Shown in pieces: positions 37,913-48,882 of a stretch of DNA of 64,000 nt. This stretch comes from Actinomucor elegans. Its lineage: Eukaryota > Mucoromycota > Mucoromycetes > Mucorales > Mucoraceae. Every line of letters starts with the position of its first letter. Positions within the stretch are counted from its first letter, which is position 1. Under the pieces are notes generated by a model. The model searched no databases, was not told the origin of the DNA, and was given only the letters and a program-made list of their open reading frames with translations. Both the position numbers and the translations under genes were made by a program. Location of the stretch: contig JAMSLZ010000009.1 in NCBI GenBank assembly GCA_026027325.1, positions 744,001-808,000 of the forward strand. Reading direction: 5' to 3'.

Positions 37913-40900
37913 ATGGAAAACAGCTCTTCATTTTCGTTAGTCGTAGTGCTAAAGGATAGCAATAGTATTGAAGAGGATGGCCGTGTTATTCGCTTTGGAA
38001 TCAATGCCAATATTAACACGGTACGCGCTCTGGCTGCCGAGCAATTGGATCTGCTTGTTCCTGCGGATGATGTCGTCCTCGAAACCGAAACAGGTGTTCT
38101 TTTGACCGAAGTTGAAATAGTTAGGTTACAACAGGTGGTATATGTTCGTCTAGTTCAAGAAATTGTTAAAGTAACTCCTGGTCCTCGTGGATTACCTATA
38201 GTTGGAAACTTTTATGATATGATGCCTGATATGTAAGTACTAATAAACCTTAGCATTTAAGTCAATAGTAAACTATTTATCATGATTAGTGCTGCTGGTC
38301 TTGCAAAGGGGTTTGCTCAATATGGCCCTTTTATTCATGTCAGAATCATGGGTCAAACATTTTTCTGTACCGATGATCCTATTCTTATAGAAATCATCAC
38401 TAAAGAGTCAAAATATTTTACCAAGAAGAACCTCAATTCTTTAAAACAAGTCAAGGATTTTGCTGGAAATGGTTTGTTTACTACTGATACTGACCAAGAT
38501 GAATGGAAGTTGGCTCACAAACTGCTTATGCCTGCTTTCAGTGCTCGTGCAATTAAGGTATATAAAAAAATTTTCATTCCATAAAAAAAAGTGCCTATAT
38601 CAGTGAAAATTTAGGCATATCAACCTGAAATGGGACGCATTGCTCAAGACACAATCAAAGTACTTTCTACATATAAGCCAGATGAAAAGGTTGAGATTCT
38701 TATATGGTGCACAAACCTGACATTTGAAACTATTGGTACCATTGGCTTTGGATATTCTTTTGGGATGTTAGACCGTAATCATCCTAGCCATCCTTTTCTT
38801 GAAGCAATGGACTATGCTCTTCGTGAAAGTCTCAAGCGCTTTGCTCGCCCAGATTTCGTCAAATGGCTACCTCTTGAAATCAATCGTCGCTGGGAGAATG
38901 GTAATAACTTGATGCGCTTCATTGTCGATGAGGTGATTCAAGACCGCAAGAATGGAGATTACGCCAAAGATATGCAAAAAGATCTTTTAGGTTTCATGTT
39001 GAATGCCCGTGATGAACATAACCTCGGTTTATCTGATGAGAATATTCGTGACCAAGTTATAACTTTCTTGATCGCTGGCCATGATACCACAGCAAACACT
39101 TTAGCTTATACGTTGTACGAATTATCCAGACATCCTGATGTTGAGGCTAAATTGCTTCAAGAAATCGCTAATGCCGGTATCACTTCTGACGAACTACCTA
39201 CAGTTGAACAAATCAGCAGCCTAAAGTATCTTCACAAAGTTTTAAAAGAGACTCTTCGCCTTTATTCTCCATTGAAAACTCTTAGCAAGTATTGTCAGAA
39301 AGATTGCACCCTTCCAGGAGGTTATCAGGTTAAAGCCGACTCAGAAATGCTACTCTCCATCTCAAATATGCACAGAAGAGAAGATATCTATCCTGATCCT
39401 CATAGTTTTAACCCCGATCGTTGGACTCCAGAAGAAGAGCAAAAACGTCCTCGTATTGCTTGGTTACCGTTCAGTACTAATTTGAGAGGTTGCATAGGAG
39501 CTCAGGTAATAAGATGTTCTTATACTTAAGTCAGCACCATTTCTTTCTATTATTTAACCAAGATTTTTTTTTTGATAACATAATAGTTTGCCTTACAAGA
39601 AGCCAAGACTACCATTAGTATGTTTCTTCACAAGTTCAAGTTTTGCTACGGTAAGTTAATTATATGGTATTGGAAAAAGAAATTATGCTTACATCCTGAT
39701 ATTTAGATGGCCCTCCTGTTCAATATGATCCTTATCAAGCAACTACCAAACCTCTTGATTTGTTTATGACAATTCACCCTCGCACTGATTTCCCTAAACC
39801 CTATGAAGATATTGTTCTTGAGGAAAGGTCCACTGCACGCGTAGGTAAAGGTGTTTCTCTTCCCTCATTAAGCGCTGACGAAACTAAAGTTGGTTCCATC
39901 AAGTTACCCAAGGCCACGTTCCTTTACGGCACTCAAACTGGAGGAGCTCAAGACTATGCTAATCAATTAGCTTCTCAAGCAAAGCGATTTGGTTTCGAGG
40001 ATGTTACCCTTGGTGCTATGGATTCCTGGAAGGTCATTCAATCTGGCAAACATGAGAAGAAAAGGAATGGAGACAAGAAAAACGAGCTTGTAGTTATTTG
40101 TACTGCAACCTACAACGGCCAGCCGCCTGATACTGCAGAGCATTTTGACAAGTTTCTAGATACTAAAATCGAAGAGGGCAATAATGACCTTCTCTCTGGT
40201 ATCAATTATGTGGTGTTTGGTCTTGGTAATAAGAACTGGAGAACGTACCAAGAGTTCCCTTACAAGGTGGATAGAGTCCTTTCTAAGTTGGGCGCTGAAC
40301 GCTTCTTTTCTCCTGGCGTTGGTAACGCAGATGCCGATATTGATTCGGACTTTAATGAATGGTGTGCTCACTTTTGGACTTTTATGTTATCTTCTTATGG
40401 TGTTGCGGCTTCAGAATCTAATCCTGTGGTTCCTATTGCTGCATCCAGTAAATCAAGCCAACAGAGTGCCGTTAAAATCAAGTTCATTCACCCCACTAAT
40501 AAAGAAGCATGGGAAGTTGCCTTCAAGAAGTACAATGGCGAACTAAAATCTATTTTTCAATCCAATCGCGAGCTTCAAAAAGAAGGGTCACCTCGCAGTA
40601 CACGCCATGTTGAAATTGATATATCTAGTTTAAGCCCTGTGGGAGATAAAGGCCTTCCTTACAATGCTGGTGATCATTTAGAGATTTATCCTCATAACGA
40701 TAAGGCTACTGTTGATGCTATTGCTTTGAACTTTGATTGGGTTTTGGATTCAGTTTTTGAGGTTGAACAGGATAGTCTTTCTGATGTGTCTCCACGGTCT
40801 TTAGCCAAAAACATTGTAGGCCCATGTAGTATTCGCAATATGCTAACTTACTACGCCGATGTCACTTCTGCACCCTCGCGTGCAGTTTTTGCTTGCTTTG

Positions 40901-41781
40901 CTGCTCAACTGAAGTTAGTTGCGCCTGATACTGCTGCCACCTTTGAAAATCTTCTAATGCCCGATGCTTCCAATGGAGATCACTACCCAGAGTTCATCAA
41001 GAAGCACAGAACACTTCTAGATTTACAACGTGCTTACCCTCAAGTAAGCCGCTTAGATCTTGGCCAATTCTTAGCCGCTGTTCCAGTACTTCAGCCTCGT
41101 CGTTATTCGATTGCCACTTCTCCTTTGGCTTACCCCGCTTCTGTCCATTTAACGGTTGGTATTGTTGACGATTTCGTAAACGGTAGACATTACAGTGGTT
41201 TGGCGTCATCCTTTTTAAAACAAGGCTCAGAAGGTCTGATGATCCATGCCAATTTGAAATCGTCCAAGAATACTTTCAGTTTGCCTAGCGATCCAAGTGT
41301 CCCCTTGATCATGGTCTCTGCCGGTACTGGTTTCTCCCCTTTCCGTGGCTTCCTTCAAGAGCGTAAAGTTCAACTTGATCAAGGTGAAAACGTAGGTAAA
41401 ACGATTCTGTTCTTTGGTTGTCGTCGCAAAGATGAGGATTTCATTTACCAAGAGGAACTGGAGAATTACAAGAACAAACAAGTTTTGACTCGTCTTTATA
41501 CTGCCTTTTCCAGAAGCACCGATCAGTCGCCTCTGAAATATGTTCAACATCTGATTTTGGCCAATGCTTCTGAGGTCTGGGAAATGATCCATCCTTCTGA
41601 TCCTAACGTAAAACCAGCAGCTATATATATCTGTGGTAGCGGATTCATGAGTCGTGACGTGCGACGTGCTTTCTCTAGCATTGTCCTCTCTTATGGCATG
41701 GTATCGAATAATGAAGAATCCGAACAATATATTGATCAGCTTATAGAGGAAAAACGTTACTTGTGCGATGTTTGGGGATAA
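37913..41781 (+). CDS. Self-sufficient cytochrome P450:NADPH-P450 reductase fusion with extra N-terminal domain
   Basis: Single-chain monooxygenase of the CYP102/CYP505 (P450foxy) architecture; relatives hydroxylate fatty acids. Five exons (37913-38232, 38290-38557, 38615-39505, 39587-39650, 39707-41781) give 1205 residues. The P450 starts at about 89 (PGPRGLPIVGN). It has I-helix AGHDTTAN (near 350), ETLR, FNPDRW and haem loop FSTNLRGCIG with Cys489; the usual Gly of FxxGxRxCxG is Asn. FMN domain from about 584 (FLYGTQTGGAQDYA, TATYNGQPPD, FGLGN). FAD/NADPH part: RRYSIATSP, VSAGTGFSPFRG and the terminal Trp-Gly. Residues 1-86 are extra and beta-grasp-like. No membrane anchor is present, so it is probably soluble. 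Confidence 0.93.
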
Positions 41782-43233
41782 GTATCTATAGATCCAAGTA
41801 AATGCACGACTCTAGCTATATACAGAATACTCTTATATCTTAACATTCAATAAACTACACTTATATCTATGTATACATAATGACGCTCTTCTTGCTCGTA
41901 CTTCACAGAATGCGCTCAGCTTATAACTAGGTCTAATGCATGAAATTCTTTGAGAACAACTCCAAACCTTACAGTCAGCGAGCGTATTAATTACTATATA
42001 GGCTATGCTTACAAGCAGTTGCAGTATCTCGCAAAACTTCAGATCCACTCAATAAATTTGGATTCAAACATGCTTACTTGTATACTTTCCAACTGCTTCA
42101 TTAAAGCCGACATACAACTTCTTCGCACATTCTAGTCCGTGATAGACACATCACTGTTGTATATGTTATTTTCATAGAGGAATACTATACACTTTTCTCA
42201 CTACATGATTCTTACAGCATAGTCTCTGATGTACTAAGAAATTTCTCCTAAAAAAAAGCCTTGTAATTATTTCACTAAAAGTACCCCAAATATATTTTAA
42301 TTGACTTTTTTAGTTGGAGACATTTCTCGCCCTTAGAGATGAATTTAATTTCCTACACTACTTGTCAGTGATTGACTGCGATCTGCAATTATTTCAAATA
42401 CTTGTCTCGGCCTATTTGTTTCTAAATCTCTAGATCTCTAGATCTCTAAATCAATGATCAGATGTTACATTTGATTACTAGTCCACTCTCAGAATGAAAT
42501 ATTGCATCTAATAGAACATCAAATTTGCTTCAATATGTTTATCAATAATGTCTTGTTCTCGATAATCTTGGTAAATCATAAGGCTGTACTCCCTTTTCGC
42601 GACCGCAGCAGTCATTTGAATTTAGATGGCCGCCTTATTGTACACTACTTCATACTATATGAGAAAAGGAAACAAGCGATGAGCTATTAGTAAAAGTTAT
42701 GGATGTGACAATACATGTTAGTTCATATGATATATTTACTGTAGTTATGTGACATAGCCAACGTGCTTAGAGGTGGTGTTTTAGGCGGCTGGTGACTGTG
42801 CTACTAAAGTCAAAAGCGCATTACCTAATCTAATTTAATGACTATTGCCATATTCGTGTTTATAATCAAATTCATTCTTGAACTGAAATGGAGATGGATA
42901 TGAACTTTACTTTTATGATTGTCTTAAATGGATGCGTATGCATGACATTATGTATGGGCACACAAAAATAATGTAACTTTACCATCCAGACCAATGCGGC
43001 GAGTTCAATGGTATTTCGCACTTTCAATTTATAAATACATCCAGCCTACCAGACGTTCAAATGACGTGTCAGTAAATTTATGAGACATTACCAGCATGAA
43101 TTGTTAATAAAATTACTTGTTTCCATAACATTCTCTTTTACATTTTTCTTTTTTTTTTTTGGTAAACACATAAAAAACGTTTAAAGCGCTATTACAACCT
43201 GAAAACTAAAGATCATACTATAGAGTAAATAAC
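41782..43233. other. Gene-free spacer
   Basis: About 1.45 kb without a supported gene. One dispersed-repeat copy (42430-42512) is preceded by a triple TCTCTAGA-type reiteration (42426-42446). The final 90 bp carry a T run and an ACT reiteration that continues into the next coding sequence as a poly-Thr stretch. Confidence 0.5.
42430..42512 (+). repeat. Dispersed short repeat, copy
   Basis: TAGATCTCTAGATCTCTAAA, TCAGATGTTACATTTGATTA, then CTCAGAATGAAATATTGCAT and CTAATAG. Both blocks are clear. Confidence 0.7.
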
Positions 43234-44579
43234 ATGCCTGTAACTACTACTACTACTACTACCTCCACTTCTTCTGAAGGGCAGAATAACTCTCCTGTTG
43301 TTAACGCGACCGAGAAAGGTTCAATCAACGCGACCGAAGAAGATTCAGTCAAATCGGCCGAAGAAGATTTATATAAAGTAAGTGACTAAATTTGCGACTG
43401 AAAGCAATAGGATTGACGCGAGTTTGTTAGGTGTTTGTTGGCAACTTGAGCTTCAGTTCCACAGAGGAGACTCTGAAAGATTTCTTTAAAGAAGCAGGCA
43501 ATGTGTAAGTACTATTTTTATCGAAATAATAACATAGTAATAAATGACGCGATTGCATTGCCAGGTTAGAGACCATTATTATTAAGCAAGGTCGTAGACC
43601 CAAGGGCTATGGTTTCGTCGCATATGGTACAGCTGCTGAAGCCGAAAAGGCAGCCCAGATTCTCGATAAGAAAGAATTGGATGGACGCGAAATTAGTGTA
43701 CAACTAGCTAAACCTAGAGAAGTGAAGCCACTTCTCTCAAACGCGGAAAAGAAAAAGAAGAGAAGAAATAACAAAAAGTCTCGTAAAAACGTAAGTGTAT
43801 TCTTGCTAGATTGATTTGCTAGTGGAAACTATACTTATCCAAATGATAGAAGCAAGAAAATACTGAACAAGAGATTGAAACTGTCGACCCTGTTTCTTCT
43901 GTCGATACAACCAAACAAGTCCCCGAGGAACCTAAACCCAAAACCTCCGTGTTTGTCGCGAATCTTCCTCACAGCATCAAGGCAGAAAGGTTGAGTGAAT
44001 TATTTAAAGATTTCGAGGTTGAATCTGCCTTGGTTGCTATAACGCGAAAGTAAGTGTTTGATGTATTCAAAGGAGATGATGGTTTAATAACACGTATGGT
44101 TCTCCTATAGTGGTCGTTCCAAAGGTTACGGTTTTGTAGAATTGAAGACTGTGGATGAAATGAACCGAGTCTTAAAAGAGTTTGTTAATGTTGAAGTGGA
44201 AGGACGTCTTCTTCACATCTCTATTGCTACTTCTCAAAAGAACCCAGACAGAAAGCCCAAGGACAAGAAATCTACAGAAAGCGAAGAAAAAGAAGAAACA
44301 CCTCAATCATCTGAAAAGATGACTTCCAAAAAAAGAAAAGCTCTCCACAAAAAGAAAATGCGTTTGGCCGCCAAAGAAAAGGAAGGAGCTGAAGCTGCCG
44401 AAGGCGCTAATGAAGCTGTAAAGGAATTAAAGAAAGAGGATGGCGTTGAAGCTGCACATGAAGCTCAAGATCACGTAAAGGAGTTGAAGAAAGAGGATGG
44501 CGCTAAAGCGGCTGCTGCTGCGTCTAATAAGGCAGATGATGTTAAAGCGGCTGATGCTGCTGGAAAGTCAGCTAAATAG
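43234..44579 (+). CDS. Two-RRM RNA-binding protein with Lys-rich tail
   Basis: Nuclear or nucleolar-type RNA-binding protein of 370 residues. Five exons: 43234-43377, 43431-43504, 43565-43790, 43850-44049, 44111-44579. The N-terminus has a run of Thr and acidic Asn/Thr/Glu repeats. RRM1 (about 49-122) has RNP2 VFVGNLSF and RNP1 KGYGFVAY. A basic KKKKRRNNKKSRK segment follows. RRM2 (about 175-250) has VFVANLPH and KGYGFVEL. The tail contains two near-identical copies of KELKKEDG in an Ala/Glu/Lys-rich context. The layout resembles fungal Rnp24-like and nucleolin-like proteins, but I cannot assign an orthologue. All introns are 53-61 nt with GTAAGT-type donors. Confidence 0.9.
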
Positions 44580-44825
44580 TTATTATCTGCTACATTCCCT
44601 CTTCCACTAATTATAATAAAAAAGTAGATACAATAATATTTTCGAAGATCAGTTCATACTGACATTTTCAAGGATCAATTATTCAAAACTTGAGAAAAAT
44701 ACAAGGCATGTCATAGCCATAGATGAGAGGAGCATATTAAAAAATAGCTTGATTCTTTCTTTGGTGCCCAAGGACTTTCCATACTCACATTACAAAACAT
44801 ATAAAGTACTAATATACAGGCTGAA

Positions 44826-44868
<43 letters not shown>

Positions 44869-45534
44869 TATCATTAACCAGACTCATAACATGTGTCTTT
44901 AATACCATTAGAAAAATGCTTCAAATGCATACTATTAGCCAACAGACCTTTTGTTGTTGTACTTTTAATATAAATCAATTATTGATGACTAAAAATGTTT
45001 AATCAAAGTTATGTCATGTTCAATTGCGCGTCTCCTAGTATCCTTTTTTTTCAAATATTATTATAATTTAAATGTTTAATAAAAGTAAAATCTAAAACAA
45101 GTACTATTACACATGACTTTAAAAGTATAGAATCTATGATATTAAAAGGCTATGCCTCAAAAATGTTGCTGTCACGCTCTAAAAAAAACAAATAAACGGA
45201 TTAAAAAAAATTTCCATCAGAGGACAACTTTATGAAACATGGATATTCTATTATACATAGAGGGTCGAAGTTAAATTCCAGAAAAATGGAAAAAATAGTA
45301 AACATTGCAACCATCATACTTCTTGTTGCCTCGTAGTAAGTCAACTATCTAATCATATTCATTGTTGTATTCACAAAGAATCAAATTTAATATTCTCTGA
45401 TCTAGTTTTGATTTGACATGGTAAATATATAGAACGCCTCTGCTGTCTCTGAGATCAAGTTTATATAGAACAAATTAGATGGTTTTAATAAAACATACTA
45501 TCAATTCTTCAGTTAAAGGACAATTGCAATAGTC

Positions 45535-45602
45535 GTAGCAGTCTACCTAGAGTATGATATACAAATAGGACGCGATATTACGCCGAGATCAGTCGAGAAA
45601 TG
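45535..45602 (-). repeat. Dispersed short repeat, copy
   Basis: The minus strand reads CTCGACTGATCTCGGCGTAA, TATCGCGTCC, then CTCTAGGTAGACTGCTACGA. The order and spacing match the family. The second block is diverged. Confidence 0.45.
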
Positions 45603-47069
45603 GATGGATAATTAGATCTAATTCATAAGAAATAAATAAAATTTACAGCCTGTCATTATTAACATCCATATGATTCTTGATTGATGATAACTCAGTATTG
45701 CGTCTGATGACTAGTTATCAAGCCATTTTCTTCCGTACGCTTATAATTAGTAGTGTAAGGATCCAATTACAAAATAATCTTTTGATAGATCCTTGTTAGT
45801 TTTCTTGACAGTAACAATCAAGCAATTGAGATTCTTTATTTAAAGATTCATAGTTCTCAAATCACTTTATGGCCAAAACTTTCAAACTTTACCATATATT
45901 TATAATTACATCAGTCTCCTTATTGATTGCTGTGATAATTACCGTCTAATACGAATTTGATTATTTGTAGACCTAACGTAATATTAATGTCCCGATTAAT
46001 CATCTCAGCTACAAAGAGCCATCATTGATCTCCAGCTCTAGACTAGTATACTAATCTTACAAAACACTAGTATGCAATTAATAATAGATGCTATTATAGA
46101 TTACGAGAAAGTAAGATTTATCCATAGCCCTCCATATCACCAAAGTCATAAATATAGAGAACAAACCATTGGTCAATTATACTATCAATAATTCATCTAC
46201 CAAGATGTATTTGCTATGCTTACAATTACTTGAGCTAGAAAACATATAAATGCAGGACCGAATTCATAACCAGAAGTCTTATAAATTTACTTCAGCTATA
46301 TATTTAATACATTAAAAACATAATAGAGCGCATCCTTCACTGAGATTTAACTACAAAGACTATTAGTTTACAAACCTTTTAATTGTCTTTTCTTTTCACC
46401 CGTATATCAATTGATAACACTATCTGTAATTGGCGTATTTGATGATGGTATTTCTAGGTTATTTACTGCTTACTACTTGGCTCACTTAACACCTGTCTCT
46501 CAAAAATTGTTAGCGCTTCGAAATTCCTCGACTAATTCTGATTCGCTTAATATCGTATTTATCGAACAATTGTTCATGGTTAGAACACACTGCTCCATCT
46601 ATCAAAATTGCTTCTTGATTCAAGTGTTATGACTCTAACCTACTCTAGTGAGTGACAATAAAGCTTAAACATTTCATGTAGCCTAAAGCTAATGATCAAT
46701 AGATCACCACTGATCTCAGTTTAATGCATGTTACATCCGATGATTAGTGCATGTTTAGGATATGCCATTGGACCCGTTACAATTACTGCTAAATTGCAGT
46801 TCAGTTAACGCATATATTATATCTGTTATTAGCTGCATAATTGTATATGATGCACATTTCACTTAGCATAGAGCTAAAAAAAATTATAGATTTCTTGACT
46901 AATCTCGATTTAAAGCCATATCTGATGAAAGTATTCCACATACTCAGAAAATAAGCTGCTGTATCTAATGAAAACTTCCTCAGACTGCATTATAATCAGT
47001 TTATTATATTCATTGATAAATAGCTGTAGAACACATGGCTTCCTACTGGAATGCTTGTTCAACTTTGGA

Positions 47070-47145
47070 TCTCCCGGTCAATTTTAGTCAACTGTCGCGT
47101 TTGAAAAGTAGATCATCACGTTCAGAATAAGCTATTACGTTTGAC
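47070..47145 (+). repeat. Dispersed short repeat, copy
   Basis: GGATCTCCCGGTCAATTTTA, GTCAACTGTCGCGTTTGA, then GTTCAGAATAAGCTATTACG. Two further copies lie upstream at about 46698-46780 (CTGATCTCAGTTTAATG...) and 46890-46970 (...AATAAGCTGCTGTATCTAAT). Confidence 0.65.
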
Positions 47146-47755
47146 TCAACCTCAAGCTGAATTTAATGCAATGGATTGATAAAAAGAAATTTGTTAATCA
47201 GTGATTTTCATTAGCTAAATTATATACTACATTTTCCGTGTGGTTAATACCGTACAGGTTATATATACATGCCCTAATATCCAACTTATCCACAGCCCGT
47301 ATTTAATGAGGAACTTTTCTTTTTCAAAGAATTATTACCCTCTAAAAAAAAAGAAAAAAAAAACTATATCAGATGGGATCACATAGCTACAGAGCCCGCA
47401 TGAACGCCACAAGTGACATTAATAGGAGTCTGTTTGGGATGGGAAACATTAACATGGACGAACAGCCCAGACCAATTAATGTGCTTCCTTATTCTTTTGC
47501 AATCGCGTAGTGAAAACGTTCCGTTCTGTACAACCAAAGTAAATTAGGACGCACATAATGCACTGCATGAACCAAAGCCTGGCTTTTAAACCTTTGTAAC
47601 TTGTGACTGCCACAGGTTCCGGTTAGGCCTGTCTTGGAAACAAATGACATGTCAAAGAGTAAAATCATACGATGTTTTATTTATTTAGTGGTAAAGTAAA
47701 AAAAAAAGATTATATATTACAAGATGGTATTGTTTACAATGGAAGGTCACTGGTA

Positions 47756-48493
47756 CTAGTTCTTTTCAAAAAAGCCTTTACGCTTTCTTAGTCTTCTAAT
47801 CCTCTTTTTTGATACAAGAGGGTTTTGACTGAGTTTTCTTGTAGTTGTTGCTGCTGCTCTTTCGTCGTAAAGTAAATCCAGCTTTTCTTGCATAGCAGTC
47901 AGATAATCAGCAATTTCATCATGGTTATTGTTGTGATTTAGGAAATAAGAAGGGTCAACTTCTACTGTAAGTGTAGTTGTGGAGCATTTTGATTTATCAG
48001 CTTCTTCTTTGATTGTATCATCCAACCGGGGAGGCTCAAAGGGTCTCAGTTTTGATAAATACTGTAATAGTGCTTCTTCGGCTATGGTATGGATTAATGA
48101 ACCGTGTATGATAGTAATAGCATTCAAAGACTACTTACAATAGCGGTCATCGTCTTCCTTCTTAATTTGGCCCACTAAGCTACCAGCCAAGAATGGTCTT
48201 GGAGTTGATAAACCTAATAAAGGTCTATGTAGAGAATAAAAGGCGTTGTGTGCTAGTTCAGTTACTGGAATGTTCACCACTGGCATGAAAGAAGGTATGT
48301 CTGGTGCACGGGTGGCTTTCTGAGGACTTGGCTTAGGCACTGTCTCTTGTTTCTTCTTTTCATCATTATTATTATTTTTGTTGTTCCAAGAAGAAGAGAA
48401 CTGTCTCTTTTGTTCAGCTTGTAGACAAAGTAGTCTTGATTCTTTTAAAGTAGAACGTTTCCAAACTGTCTTTAAGCTTGTTCGAGCAAGCAT
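47756..48493 (-). CDS. Mitochondrial protein, Pet20-like
   Basis: 226 residues from two exons (48139-48493 and 47756-48081). The N-terminus is rich in Arg, Ser and Leu without acidic residues (MLARTSLKTVWKRSTLKESR), a good mitochondrial presequence, with QKRQFSSS as a likely cleavage region. The central block FMPVVNIPVTELAHNAFYSL followed by HRPLLGL resembles the (Y/H)RPL core of fungal Pet20/Sue1-type mitochondrial proteins. The tail is basic (KKRIRRLRKRKGFFEKN), suggesting RNA or ribosome contact. The family assignment is tentative; a lineage-specific mitoribosome-associated protein is the main alternative. Confidence 0.7.
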
Positions 48494-48882
48494 GGTTATA
48501 AAAGTTAAAGATATATTGAAGAAAAAAAAAGAGACAAAAAAAGTTGAAAAATGGGAAATTAGTATTTATACGAAGCACTTCCGGTTCCAATCTGCGATTT
48601 ACTTATCTAATTGGATCTCGGTAGTTCAATTCCATAATATCCACTACCCATCATTCATGATTCTCCAATTTCACTCAGTTTCTGGAAAACTTCGTATTCT
48701 GCTTTACGCGACATAACTGGGCCTATTTGCTCATTATATCGGACAAATATCCCCTAAAATCAATTCTAAAAAGGCATACAACGTGTGCATTAGATAATAA
48801 TCGTTTATTTACTTGGAACAATGCGTTATGCATTCATTGTATATTATTTTGAGAGCTAGAATATATATAAAGAGTTTGGAAC
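48494..48882. other. Spacer between two minus-strand genes
   Basis: About 390 bp between the Pet20-like start and the clathrin 3' end. It includes the Pet20-like promoter region and the clathrin 3' flank with an AT-rich TATATATAAAG stretch. No gene is seen. Confidence 0.5.

Larger units (their letters stand above)
44580..47755. other. Large gene-free region
   Basis: About 3.2 kb without a supported gene. It holds an A36 run (44830-44865) about 250 bp past the RRM gene, a reverse dispersed-repeat copy (45535-45602), and three plus copies (46698-46780, 46890-46970, 47070-47145). Short frames with ATGs occur but have no coding character. Confidence 0.55.
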
